Shown: positions 33,341 to 44,700 of the stretch, one piece after another
How the letters are laid out: every line of letters starts with the position of its first letter
Position numbering within the stretch: position 1 is the stretch's first letter
Assembly: GCA_000151295.1 (NCBI GenBank)
Contig: GG745335.1
Location: 464,973-528,972 of the forward strand
DNA: 64,000 nt
Origin: Allomyces macrogynus ATCC 38327
Taxonomy: Eukaryota; Blastocladiomycota; Blastocladiomycetes; Blastocladiales; Blastocladiaceae
Reading direction: 5' to 3'
Notes under the pieces: model-generated
Told to the model about the DNA's origin: nothing
Seen by the model: only the letters and a program-made list of their open reading frames with translations
The model's database searches: none
Position numbers and translations under genes: made by a program

Positions 33341-34908
33341 GTTGGGAGGTTTGGGACGTATAGATTTGCACGTGCGGAGGGGTTCGTGGGCGAGCGATCG
33401 GTTCACGGCTCTTTCGCGCAAGAATGGAGTTTTTGGGAGAGGATTTTGGGGGAGACCTGGGAACCACATTGTAGAGCTTGCCTTGTCATTGGATGGATTA
33501 TATTTCTTTTGGCACTGAGCAGGGAAGAGCTGAGTCGCCGACAATAACGACAAAATTGTGAGTTATCGTGTCGCGCCGTTTAACCAAACACCAGCTCATC
33601 CAAAGATTTACCAGGACCAGAGTCGCCAGTCTCCAGCACAACAGGACGCGACGCGGCGAACACGATAAGAATTGCGGATCAGTTTTGCAAACAAAAAGTA
33701 TCAACACGGCAGTTTGGCACGACTTTGCTTTGAGCTTGGGGAGTAAAAGGGGAAAACGGAACGCGCAGTGCTTAACACCAAAGAGTCGTTGATCAAGCTT
33801 GGCCTAACTATTCCGCTAGCCATCCTCTGAGAGATAACATGCACACAAAAGGAAAGCCATCATTTGCCACTGACACGATCTTTGAAGACGTGGAGAGCGC
33901 AATCAAGGGGCTTCTGGGCACAAAATCAGTTGGGGATCAACACGCTCGCTGACATCGTCTCTGGCATGCTGAAACCGGAACCTAAGCTTTCCCCTCCCCG
34001 TGCTTTGAACCCTGGATAGCAAAAGAGATGTTGAGCGCGCCTATGCGCGCCTACCTCGACGTTGTCACAGACATGACACGGACTCCCGACCAAGGAAACG
34101 AGGAAAACCTAAAAACATCAACGCTGGCAAATACAGGCGTGCCCCAAAAGCGTTGGCTACGTCTCTTTCGTGCACGGTGGAATGTAGTTCCTTCTGGGAT
34201 CACATAAACGACACGAGATGTCATCATCCACTCATGCTCGCGGAGGCCGTTGCAAGTCGCAGCTGCATCTTGAGCTCATGCAAAAATCAAGAGGGAAAAG
34301 GAGTCACGGCAGATGTCAGACCACCGTTCATCCTGTGACAGAAAAAACGAGCGAAAAGCCAAAGCTAGCAAAAGACAAAATTCTCCATTTGCATATTGCA
34401 CCACCCGGGACACGTCCCCAACAGGTGAGATCGTGTCGCAGGAGCAGTGCCAACAGTCTTGGACCCGGGCGACAGGGGCACGCCAAGGCGATCGATGCAA
34501 GAACCCCCAAGACTCTGGGGAAACGCTAAACCGAGTCCGCCGCACTTTACGCAACGAGCACGAAAGGGCGATTGCGGTGGTGCTTTATACTGTGGGCAAG
34601 TGCGGGGTGGTCCCGTGATCAGTTGTCGGTGCGAGAGCAGGTTGGAGGCAGCCCAGTGATGTGGCGAGATGGTGTGTCCGCGCCTTACACACGTGGGGGC
34701 GCGATGCCAGCTCGTTCCCAGCCACCTTGCTGGTGGCAGCCCGCGGCTCCCGCGCGCTTTCGCCGTCGCCAACATCGAACCGCGACAAGATCTGCGAGCT
34801 GCAATAGCTGTTCCTGACGCGACTCTGCGCACCCGAACCTCGGCCCAAGCTCCCAGCAACTGGTCGCGACGAGCAAGCCTGTCCAACGATTCGATCCAAC
34901 ACACCATC
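33341..34908. other. Intergenic, lower GC, no gene seen
   Basis: 1.57 kb between two plus-strand genes, clearly less GC-rich than the coding DNA on either side. Only short frames occur. No tRNA or snRNA signature could be supported. An octamer-like ATTTGCAT at about 34387 is isolated. Confidence 0.6.
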
Positions 34909-35694
34909 ATGAACCCATTTGCCATCAATTTCCGGCAGGTGAGCCCGGCGACCAGCTGTCCCATCGAGTCTTGCCGCTGCGACGATGTTCACGGTCTGAC
35001 ACGCGGCGCTGCCATTGCCGCGGACCAGTAGACGCTGCTGCAAGTCCTGAATGTGCTGTTGATCGTGTCGTCGGCGCTCATGATCTGGAAGGGTCTGAGC
35101 GTGTGGACGAACACCGAGTCGCCAATTGTCGTGGTCTTGACGTGCGTGGCCATCTTGTCCACCAGTAGCGCGCACTGTGGCGCACTGTGGGGCTGCTCAC
35201 CGATACGCGACGCCTCTGTGTGTAGCGAGTCGATGGAGCCAGCGTTTGGCCGCGGAGACCTGCTGTTCCTCGGCAAGCCTGCATCGCCTCTGGAGGTCGG
35301 CGACATTGTCGTCTACAAGCTTGAGGGCAAGGATATTCCGATTGTGCATCGGATCCTGAACGTGCACACGCCGTACGTACTCGACATCGCGACGAGTTCG
35401 TTGGACTCGTTCGAGCCCCTGAGTCTGACCCGCTCTCCGCCCACACCTGTTAGAACCGACCAGGACGACGACGCCGAGCCGCAGTACCTGCTGACCAAGG
35501 GCGACAACAACGCGTCGAATGACCGCGCGATCTACGGCGATCAGCAGCCGGGCAAGCTGTGGATCACGCCGCGCGAAGTGCTGGGCAAAGTGTACGGGTA
35601 CGCGCCGTACGTCGGGTACGTGACGATTGTCATGAATGACTACCCGCAGCTCAAGGCCGTATTGTTGGGCGCGCTGGCGCTGTTTGCGTTGTGA
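34909..35694 (+). CDS. SEC11: Signal peptidase complex catalytic subunit Sec11
   Basis: Cleaves signal peptides in the ER membrane. Exons 34909-34938, 35032-35141 and 35226-35694 give 202 residues. The first exon codes for only ten residues (MNPFAINFRQ). The second supplies the single membrane helix (LNVLLIVSSALMIWKGLSV). The nucleophile Ser is in SMEPAFGRGD, restored across intron 2; the two residues before it read TE where the family has SG. The catalytic His is in IPIVHRIL and the Asp region is TKGDNNASNDR. A ~35-residue polar insertion (about 35370-35480) precedes TKGDNN. The C-terminal GYAPYVGYVTIVMNDYPQLK is typical. GTGAGC and GTGCGT donors both keep phase. The Glu could mean that intron 2 is slightly misplaced. 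Confidence 0.92.
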
Positions 35695-36176
35695 CGCGCG
35701 AGTGATACGGTGAGGAAATAGAGGAATGGTTTGTTGGGCGGGGAAAGTGGGGGGATTGCACTGTGGAAGGTTGAGGGGTCAGCCATGAGCGATCCTGCCG
35801 GGGGGGGCCCGGCGGGGGGGCGCCGCGAAAAGGGGATCCGCTCCCCGGCGACCTTGGCCAGCGGTACCGACTGGGACGTTCGAAGCAGGTCGGGTGACGC
35901 AGGTGGAAAAATGGAGCGTTGTCGTGCAAGCCGACAGACTTTTTTTGCCTGGCGCGAGGTTGTGCGAGGGCTGCGAACACGTTGAACACGTTGAGCTCCG
36001 TTCACGGCAGCTTGCTCGCCGCGCTGCGCCGTTTGGCTCGGGAGTCCTCCTCTCTCTCCGCGTCCACTTCCACCGCGCTCGCCGCCACCTCCACTTCCAC
36101 CGACCAATTCGACCGCTCTCCAGCACCGCCCCCATCCTCCACGCCGGCCGACCGCACCAACTCGCTTGCTTGCACG
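35695..36176. other. Intergenic, G-rich
   Basis: 482 bp between SEC11 and the next plus-strand gene. It contains long G runs around 35802-35820. The open frame of the next gene extends upstream through it to about 35919 without an ATG. Confidence 0.6.
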
Positions 36177-38981
36177 ATGCACGCCCCGCTGACGCCGCCG
36201 TGGACCGACGCTGCGGGCACCATGGCCACCACCGCACGCACGAGTCGCACGGCCTCGCGCGCCGGTGCCAGCAAGCCCGCCCCTTCGATTGTCGACGAGA
36301 CGATTGTGCTCGCCACGGCGTGGTCGCAGGACGACCGCGGCGTGGAGACGGTCATGTCGACGCTGCTCGAGGCCAACGGCGACATTCTGCTGGCCACCGA
36401 AGTCAACAACCCGCATGCCGACGCCGAAGCATCTGTCACCTACCAGCTACTCGGCCAGCTCGCGCCGTCCGGCCGCATCGTCTTTGCCAGCAACGAGTAC
36501 GCGGCAGGCGCGCCCGTCCTCGCCGTGCAGCCCGACGGCACCTATGCGACCCCCGAGGACGCCGCAAACGCCGTGAACAATCGGTACCGGTCACCACCCG
36601 AAGCGATTGCTGCGCTCATTCGCAACATGCCGGGCGCCCTGCGCCGGTCGCTCTTCCGGCGCGGGTCCAGGGACGGCATGGGCAGTGGGACGCCTCCACG
36701 GACTGGGTCCGTGTCAGGTCCAGCCCCACCGTACGAGGTGGCCATTGCGCAGTCTTCGAATGCTGCCGCCGATGCATGGGTCCCGCACCCGCCGCCCTCG
36801 ACCGATTGGATCCCGCACCCGCCAACCGAGTCGCCGCCGCCCATCATGACGCTGTCGCGGCCCAATGCCGAGCCGGAACCGCTGCCGTCGAAACTGCCCT
36901 CGCGGTTGAGCCGGCCGCGGTCGGGCGCCGGCAGCTCGACGCCCGGGACCCCCGCGGCCGCGGCTCTCCTGCTGGCGCGCAGTGACGTGGGCAAGCGGGG
37001 GAGTACCGCGTCAGACGTGTCGAGTGTCGGATCGCCCACGGCCAAGCCGCTCGACGGCACGTTCCTCGCTGCGCTCGCCGATACGGTCGTCCACCAGGAC
37101 GCGGGCGGTGATGGCACGCTCGGTAGTCCGCTGCCGACGCCTTTGCCGCCGACCCTGGCACGCGGCGACGGGGGCGGCGGCACTGCGGCAGGCGCCACGT
37201 CCCCCGCGCTCTCGACGATCTGCGAGGACGACGACGACTCGCTGGCCGTTGCCGCGGCCGAGAACAATGCGCGCGCTGCAGAGGCGCCTGCCTTGGCGAT
37301 GGCCGCCGTCGTGCCGGCGGCCGGGAATGATATCGACGCGGGGTCAGCGGCTGCTGCTGCTGCGCACGCAATGCAGGTGCTCGACCTGGGCCCGGACCCG
37401 CAGAGTCTGCTTCTCTTGCACGCCGACCCAGACGACCACGACCACACGGATATCGAGGACTTGGACGACGACCCAACGGCTGCTGGTGCTCACCCCTACC
37501 GGTTCGTCGACGTGCGCAACGGATCCGTCTCGGTGCCGTCGACTGCGCCAGCGTCCCCAACGACTCTCCGGCCCAACAGCGCCGCGGCAGCAGCTGCACC
37601 CACGCCAACGCCCTCGTCGTCCACCGCGCCAAACTCGGCCATGCCGTCCCCGCCCGTCTCCCCGCCGGGTACGGTCTCCCCGGCGCACCACCACCACCAC
37701 GACACGGACGACGAGTCCGACTACGCATGGGACGCGGACGCCGACACGGATCTCGGCGAACCCGCGGCCCCGGGTTTACCGCGCGCTCTGCCGCCGACTT
37801 TTGCGCGCGTCCCGCACGTCTCGGACGAGTACCTCGACCATTTGTCGAACATTGACGGCCCGACATCGTCGTCGGCGCCCTCGGCAGCGGCAGCGACTAT
37901 GACGAGTCTCGGGTCGACGATTGTGAACCCGCCGTCGCGGCACGCGTCGCTCCGACGCGTGAATAAGCACCAGCAGCGGCCGCCGTCGGGGCACGGACTG
38001 CCGCCGGTCCCGCACGACGACTGGACGGCGGCCGCGTCCCCCGCGCCCGACGACGTGCCGCCAGTGCCTTGGCCGCACGAAACGCTCGTGGTTGGGCACG
38101 AGGATGACGCGCATATGGCGACGCTCGTTCCCGCGGGACACAGCGATGCGCATCTCGCGACGATGGTGCCGACGGCGCGCAACGGGCATGGACACCATCA
38201 CCATGACGGTGCGGGCTGGGACCACGCCCCCTCGCATTCGGCACCGGCGACGACGACCCCGCCGCGCCTGAATCCCCCGGGCCTTGCCATGACCTCGACC
38301 GCGAGCCCGCAGATCGTGTACCACTCGCTCGACGATTTTGGCGCGGCCAATGCGCCCGTGACCACCACGACCACCATCAATACCAACAGCGGTGCCAGCA
38401 GTCCGAGTCCGGGCGACACGCCATCGTCCCGCGGGAAATCGCTCCTGACGCGGCTCAAGCGCGCGTTCGCCAACGTCAAGCACGCCCAGGCCATGGTCCC
38501 ACCACCCGTCCCACCACCTTTGACGACCATCGCGCGCCGCCGTGCCGCCGCGGGTCTCGATCCGGCCACACCTACGACGCTCGTCCGTGCGTCATCCGCC
38601 CCCGAGTGCTCCACCTCCTCGAGCTCCACCAAGCACGCGCCGCCGCGGTTTGACACGCTCGCGCGGCTCGGCGACCCGGGCGCCGCGCCCGTCGCTCCCG
38701 ACACGGATGCGCTGCAGCATCTCGAGTCGGTCGCGGCCATGGGCACGCTCTTGCCGTCGGCGGCCGCGGTGGCCGCGGCGGTCGTCGATCCAGTCCCGCA
38801 ACCGAGTGTCGGCGTCGCGCACTATGACGAGTTGTGTGGGCATGCCGGACACGGGATGCCGGGTGTCCCGCACGACGTGTTTTATGGCGATGATGGTGGT
38901 GGTGGGTCGGGCGCGGCGCGGCGCCGGCACGAGGCCGAGACGCAGGCGGCGGCGGTGACGGGGGTCGTGTACCATTTCTGA
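36177..38981 (+). CDS. Large disordered protein, unrecognised
   Basis: One exon, 934 residues. Only the N-terminal ~110 residues look folded (SIVDETIVLATAWSQDD, VMSTLLEANGDILLATEV, TYQLLGQLAPSGRIVF, AANAVNNRYRSPPEAIAALI). The rest is Pro/Ala/Ser/Thr/Asp-rich with a His5 run, an acidic stretch (DTDDESDYAWDADADTD) and, near the end, a basic patch KSLLTRLKRAFANVKHA. No catalytic motif or membrane segment is seen. The uninterrupted frame over 2.8 kb and strong third-position GC bias support a real gene. The ATG at 36222 has a better context (CACCATGGCC) and may be the true start, removing 15 residues. A signalling or regulatory scaffold is possible, but that is a guess. Confidence 0.75.
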   Translation: MHAPLTPPWTDAAGTMATTARTSRTASRAGASKPAPSIVDETIVLATAWSQDDRGVETVMSTLLEANGDILLATEVNNPHADAEASVTYQLLGQLAPSGRIVFASNEYAAGAPVLAVQPDGTYATPEDAANAVNNRYRSPPEAIAALIRNMPGALRRSLFRRGSRDGMGSGTPPRTGSVSGPAPPYEVAIAQSSNAAADAWVPHPPPSTDWIPHPPTESPPPIMTLSRPNAEPEPLPSKLPSRLSRPRSGAGSSTPGTPAAAALLLARSDVGKRGSTASDVSSVGSPTAKPLDGTFLAALADTVVHQDAGGDGTLGSPLPTPLPPTLARGDGGGGTAAGATSPALSTICEDDDDSLAVAAAENNARAAEAPALAMAAVVPAAGNDIDAGSAAAAAAHAMQVLDLGPDPQSLLLLHADPDDHDHTDIEDLDDDPTAAGAHPYRFVDVRNGSVSVPSTAPASPTTLRPNSAAAAAAPTPTPSSSTAPNSAMPSPPVSPPGTVSPAHHHHHDTDDESDYAWDADADTDLGEPAAPGLPRALPPTFARVPHVSDEYLDHLSNIDGPTSSSAPSAAAATMTSLGSTIVNPPSRHASLRRVNKHQQRPPSGHGLPPVPHDDWTAAASPAPDDVPPVPWPHETLVVGHEDDAHMATLVPAGHSDAHLATMVPTARNGHGHHHHDGAGWDHAPSHSAPATTTPPRLNPPGLAMTSTASPQIVYHSLDDFGAANAPVTTTTTINTNSGASSPSPGDTPSSRGKSLLTRLKRAFANVKHAQAMVPPPVPPPLTTIARRRAAAGLDPATPTTLVRASSAPECSTSSSSTKHAPPRFDTLARLGDPGAAPVAPDTDALQHLESVAAMGTLLPSAAAVAAAVVDPVPQPSVGVAHYDELCGHAGHGMPGVPHDVFYGDDGGGGSGAARRRHEAETQAAAVTGVVYHF

Positions 38982-39426
38982 GTGGACGGCGCGCAGGACG
39001 CGCGAGAAGAGGTTGTAATTTTGTTCAATTCTTTTGGATGTCGTTGTTGTTCCTATCGGTTGGAGCAGTTGGTGGTTGGCGAGCAAGAAGAAATGCAATC
39101 GCAGTTTTGGCAAATGTTGGCTTGGCTTGGGGTCTATGCGTTGCTGCGCGCACTTGACTTTGCGAGGCGCACGTCGATCTGTCTGCCTGGGCGGGACGAC
39201 GCGACCCCGTCGCTCACGTACTTTCGTTCTCTCGCTCGCGACCACCTCCAACGCGCTCAAAACCGTGCACAACTTGCTGCACGCACTCGCGCCGACGTTC
39301 TCCACCCTCTTGCTCGCCCGCAGAAGCCCGGCCAAGCGATTTGCAAGCGACATACCCACCAACCGACCAACTGACCAACGGACCAACCGACCAACCGACC
39401 ACTCCGACCACGTTCCATCAATTAAG
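38982..39426. promoter_or_regulatory. Promoter/leader of phosphoesterase gene with 8-bp repeat
   Basis: 445 bp. At 39359-39398 there are five 8-bp units of the form ccaaccga (ccaactga and ccaacgga as variants), ending about 28 bp before the start codon, so probably in the 5' leader. No gene is seen. Confidence 0.6.
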
Positions 39427-41453
39427 ATGCCCGTCACCGCGATTACCGTGCCGATTCTGCATGCAAACGACGCCTACCATGTCTCACCTGTCAACGCGGA
39501 CTCGGGCGGCGGTGCTGCGGAGTTTGCGACGGTCCTCGACGGCGTGCGCGATGCCGCGACTGCTGCCGCCGCCGCTTCCGAAAACGACGAGGACGCGGAC
39601 CACATTGCGGTGCCGCCCATGACGCTGTTTTCGGGCGATATCTTCAACCCGAGTCTCGAGTCGGCGATCTCCAAGGGTCGGCATCTCGTGCCAGTATTGA
39701 ACGCGTTGGGGTTCGACGCGACTTGCTACGGGAACCGTACCTACAATGTTTCCTGCTATTTCCTCGGAGCCGCGTGTTTCTTGTTCCTAACGATCTTCTT
39801 GTCCAATTGCTCAGATGACTTTGACTTTGGCGTTCCGCAACTCGAATCGCTCACCTCACAGACCAACTTCCCGTGGCTCATGTCGAACGTGCGCGAATCC
39901 AGCGGCCGCCTTCTCGCCAACGGCCGCGAATTCCACGTTCTCGAGCGCGGCCCACTGCGCGTCGGTCTCGTCGGGCTCGTCGAGCGCGAATGGCTCGACA
40001 CGATCACCTCCCTCCCGCCCGGTCTGGTCTTTGAAGACTTTGTCGAGGCAGGGCGCCGGATCGCCGTGTCGCTGCGCAACGAGCACCGGTGCGATATGGT
40101 GATTGCGTTGACGCATATGCGGCTGCCGAATGACGAGCGGTTGGCGCGCGAAGTCAAAGAGATTGATTTGGTGCTGGGCGGGCACGACCATTTTGTGCAG
40201 TACGTCGATGCCGAGGCGGTCGGGCGCGGCGATAGGACGGGCGCGGTGGTTGTGAAATCCGGCACGGACTTCCATGATTTGTCGAAGATTGAGGTCAAGG
40301 TCGTGCGGGAGGGCGAGGACGCGCCATGGACGGTGGAGCATGTGGATGGTACATTCCCTGTTCTTTTACGCTTGCGCGCGCAAGTCCAGATCATGTACAG
40401 TTAGCTGACGACGCCAATCTCTGTCTAGTCGAGCACCTCACTGTCCCGCCCGGCACCCCCGAGCGCGCCGACATTGCCGACTCGGTCTCTGAAATCCGCG
40501 ACATGCTCGCGCGCAAACTGCAGAAACCCATTTGCATCACGACCACTCCGCTCGACGCGCGTTCGGCCACCGTGCGGCTCGGCGAATCCGCGCTCGGCAA
40601 CTGGGCGGGCGACATCGTCCGTTGGGGCTACGACGTGGACGCCGTCCTTCTCTGCGGCGGGACGATCCGGTCGGACTTGGTCTACGGCCCGGGAGAAATC
40701 ATGCTCAAGGACCTGATGGAATGGTTCCCGTTTGAGGACCCGATGCTGGTTCTGCAGCTCACGGGGGATCAGATCTGGGCCGCGCTCGAGAACGGCGTCT
40801 CGATGTACCCAAAGCAGGAGGGGCGGTTCCCGCAAGTCTCGGGGCTCGCGTTCGTGTTTGACCCCAGCCGTGAGCCGGGCAGCCGGATCGTGAGTGTGGA
40901 CGTGACCTCGCCGAAACGCGCGGGCCCATTGGACCGCGAAGCCGTGTATACGGTCGCGACGCGCGAGTACTTGGCGGGCGGGCACGACGGATACACGGCG
41001 CTGGTCGTGGACGATCCGAGTAAAGTGCTCGTGGACGACGAGAACGGCCTGCTCATGACGACCATGATTCGCAAGTACCTGCTCGGGCTCAAGATGATGA
41101 AGTCGTTTGCGGCGTTCCACGGGCGGTCTCCCATTGGCGCGCACTCGGCTGACGAGGAGCACGAGCATCACCATCACGCGCGGTCGCTGTCGGCCGGTGG
41201 AGCGTCCGACGCGGGCGAGCCGGCCCATTCCTCGGCGGTCGCGTCGTTGGCGGCCAAGGTGGTCGCGCGCCAGGAAACGACGGCCGCGAGTCAGTTGGCG
41301 CTGGACTGTGTGCACTGTTACCGCGACCAGCGGTGGTCCCGGCTCAAGCAGGTGGCGACGGGGGTCGCGCGGCTGCCCGTGATTTCGCCGGTGCTTGATG
41401 GGCGCATCAAGATGGTCGAGGTGGACGAGGAGAACGGTGCTGGCGTTGCCTAA
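39427..41453 (+). CDS. 5'-nucleotidase/UshA-family metallophosphoesterase
   Basis: Two-metal phosphoesterase acting on nucleotides or related phosphates. Exons 39427-39736, 39815-40348 and 40429-41453 give 622 residues. N-terminal metallophosphatase domain: ILHANDAYHV (first metal ligands), LFSGDIF, GNHDFDFG (exactly rebuilt across intron 1), MSNV, ALTHMRLPNDERL and LGGHDHF. The C-terminal nucleotidase domain includes ESALGNWAGDIVRWGY, LLCGGTIRSDLVYGPG and TIRKYLL-like helices, then a His-rich linker (HEHHHHAR). There is no signal peptide or GPI-like tail, so it is probably intracellular, unlike the secreted ecto-nucleotidases. Substrate cannot be decided from sequence. Convergent with the EH/SH3 gene, 268 bp away. 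Confidence 0.92.
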
Positions 41454-41721
41454 AGCGTGAAGGAAGGCTGTGTCGTTGTGTCGGCCTGACGGGCCGAGCC
41501 TGTTTCCTCATCTTTTTTCGGTTCATGTTGCATGTTGTTTCGATCTCATCTGTGATTGCTTCTCCTGTCGTTGCCTTTTGCATTGTGTCGCACATGCCCA
41601 ATCTGCACCAACCAATAAAGACGATACCGACACTACATTTGCTCTCCTCAGCTCCAATCAATCAAAACTTGCGCTTCCTCACGCGCACTATCTCCCCTAC
41701 CCTCTCCACCCCTCCACCGAC

Positions 41722-44700
41722 CTACACCTTCTCCACATACGCCGCCGGCACGACCCCCGTCTTCCCTTCAAATTCGACCGTCCACCAATCCGGATCAGAC
41801 TCATCCACAACCACCACATCCGCCCCCTCGGGCGCCGACACTTCGTCGTCGTGCGTCGCCACATACTCGTAGAGCATCCGGCCTGGCGCACCGCTTCCGG
41901 CCGCGGGCGCTTCACCGTTGCGTGCGGCATAACTGGTGGGGATCCACCCCTGCGCACCGGCAGCGTTGCGCGCGAGGTACCACTCGCCGTCGGTCTGGAT
42001 CACGGTGAGCCGGTCGTGCTCGTGGCAGACGAGATCGTCTGGGTTGCCCGAGTCGTAGTCGTACAGCGCGGTCACTTGGAACTCGGGCTCGGAAGAGGCG
42101 GGTGCGGCTTCGTCCGTGGGAGCCGTGGCCGCGGGCGTGGGGGCGGCGAACGGCGACGCCGTCGCGGCAGCAGGCGTAGAGATGGACGACGCGAATGGCG
42201 ACGCCGAGGCAGCGGCAGGCGCGGGAGTGGTCGAAGCGAACGGCGAAGCCGACGCAGCAGAAGTCGCAGGCGCGGGGGCCGCAAACGGCGACGCCGACGC
42301 CGATGCGGCCGGCTTGTTCCACGCGGCAAACGGATCCGCGGGCGCAGCCTTCTCCTCCTTTGCCGGCTCTCCCTCCTCTTTGCGCGCGACCGTCGCAAAC
42401 GGGTTATCCCACGGCGACGACGCGTCCTTGTTGTCCTTCTTCTCATCCGCGGGCTTGACAGACTCGACCGGCGGGAAGTCGTCCCAGAACGACTTGACCG
42501 GCTCCGCATCGGTCTTCTTATCGATCGGCGGGAAATCGTCCCAAATCGACTTGGCCGGTTTGGCCGGTTCCGGATCCTTGGTCTTCCCAAACGCGGCAAA
42601 CGGGTCCGCGCTGGCGGACTCACCGCCCTTGGGCAGTGCCGGGACCGCCGGCGCCGGGGACGAGGACCGGAAAAACTCGTCCGACGGCGTCGACAGCCAG
42701 TCGGTCGAGAGCTTGCGCTGCGCGACGAGGGCTTTCCGCGCATCCGCGTCCGCGGGCTTGGCGGGCGGCGACGCCGGTGCGGGCGCGGGGGCGCCGAACA
42801 GCTTGGTGGCCAGGTCCTTGACATTGTTGGACGACGCGGGCTCGGCTGAGGCTGACGACGACGAGAAGAAAGGGTTGGCGTCCAAGTCACGCGACGCTGC
42901 AGCGGGTGCCGGCGCAGCCGTAGGTTCGGGGCCCTTGATCTTGTTGAACTGCTTCCACAGGTCGTCGCCGGACCCGTTGGCGGCAGCAGTGGGCTTGGCC
43001 GCCGACGGCGCGGGGGTAGGCTTGGGCGAGGCCTCCTTCTGCACGTACTGTTCCGGCAGCTGCACGGGCCGCAGGAGTTCCTCGACGACGGCAAACTTTT
43101 CCTCAAACTGCGTGAGGAGGGCTTTGGCTGCGACCACGTCCGTCATCGCGCCGAGTTTCACGCGCAAATCGAGCAACGCCGCGTCGAGCCGCTGCTTCTC
43201 GGCATCGATCCGACGCATTGCCTCCTGCTGCTCGGGCGAGAGCGCGCCACCCTGCGGTGCCGACACCGACGTCGGCGACGCCATCGAGCTCGGCGCCGAG
43301 ACGCCGAGCGCGGCCATTCGCTGTGCGAGCATTTCCGCGGCCTTTTGCTTCCGCCGCTCGTCCTCGGACATGATCGAGCCCGCAGCTTTCGCGGGCTGCA
43401 TGAGCAGCGACGTCAGGTTCACGGTCGCGCCCTGCGGAATCGGCGCGTACTTGAACTTTTTCCGGTCGCGCAGCTTGAACACGTGCAGCTGCACGTCGTT
43501 CAGCTGTTCCTGCACGCCCAGAATCGCCTTGACCAGGTTGGCCGTCTCGCTGCTGGCCGCACCCGCTGGCAGCCGCACTTGCCCGCCGCGCACCTTGTCG
43601 ACGTACTGCGCCTTGAGCGCCTTGAGCACCACCTGCAGCTGCGCAATCTCGGCGTGCAACCCACGCACGGTATTCGCGTCCTCGAGGTGCCCCTGCGCGG
43701 CGCGCAGCCGATGGTGCTGCGACCGTTTCAGGATCAGCAATTCGCGCGTCTGGTCGATCTGCCGCTGCAAGTCCTTGAGTTTCGCGGCGACCGCCGGGTC
43801 GGTCGGCTGCGCGTCCTGCGGCTTACGCCGGTGCCGCGAGACGTACCCCGTGGGTTCCTCGTTGTTGCTTGACGCGAGCGACCCACGGGACCCCTTGTGC
43901 GCGTGGTGCCCACCACGGACCCACGACGGCGAATTGGCCGCGGCCGTCTTTTCCGCTAAGATCTGCTGCATGAGCCGGTCCTTCATGAACGAGACCGACG
44001 TATCCAAATCTTTTTGCGAAGACGGAATCAGTTCCTCCGGCAAGGTCGTGGGCAAGTCGACATTGTTCAGTTTCTTGTAGACGAGATGCATCGCAATCGC
44101 AAACTCGTCGGCGTTCAGTTTGCCGACATTGTGAATATCGGCCAACGACCAGATATGCACGAGAATATTCTGCGGTAAGCCCGACGTGACGAAAATGTCA
44201 CGGCACTGCTCGCCCGTCAGGTATCCCACGCCAGCGGTATCCCACGCCTTGAAGAGCGTCGCGTACTTGAGTTTCTCCTCGTGCGAGATCAGCCACTGGC
44301 CCGAAGGCGCCTGGCTCGTCGCAGGCAGTGACGCCATGATCCCGGGGACCGTCATCGGCTGGATCGCCGACGCCGGCGGGCGGACGTCATTCCGACCGAC
44401 CCGTTCAGCGCCGCGAGATTCCCCATCGACGCGGTGCGCGCCACCGGCGCGCTCCCCACCTGCGGCGCCGGACTGATCCCGCGCGCCATGGGCACACCCG
44501 TGCGCTGCATCGGCACCGCCATCCCCGACGGCTGGATCGGGACCATGCCCGTGGGCTGCGCGTAGGCGCCGAGCGGCGTGGGAGTGCGCGCCGGAATCGG
44601 AGTTGCGGCACGGGCGGCGACGGGCCCAGGCGGGGCGCCGATGACCGACGCGGCCGAGGGCAGGCCGAGCTGGATGTTGAGCGACGCGACTTCGTTGGCA

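Noticed and set aside
34000..34030. ctttgaaccctgg, like a reverse-complement B box
   Set aside because: The flanking bases do not form a T stem or an acceptor stem.
34360..34660. Possible structured ncRNA with an ATTTGCAT octamer
   Set aside because: I could not match it to U-snRNA, SRP, RNase P or snoRNA landmarks, and one octamer is expected by chance.
44368..44405. A 38-nt intron to explain the frame change in the EH/SH3 gene
   Set aside because: Far shorter than all other introns (at least 62 nt) and without a GTRCGT donor; a one-base homopolymer error explains the change better.
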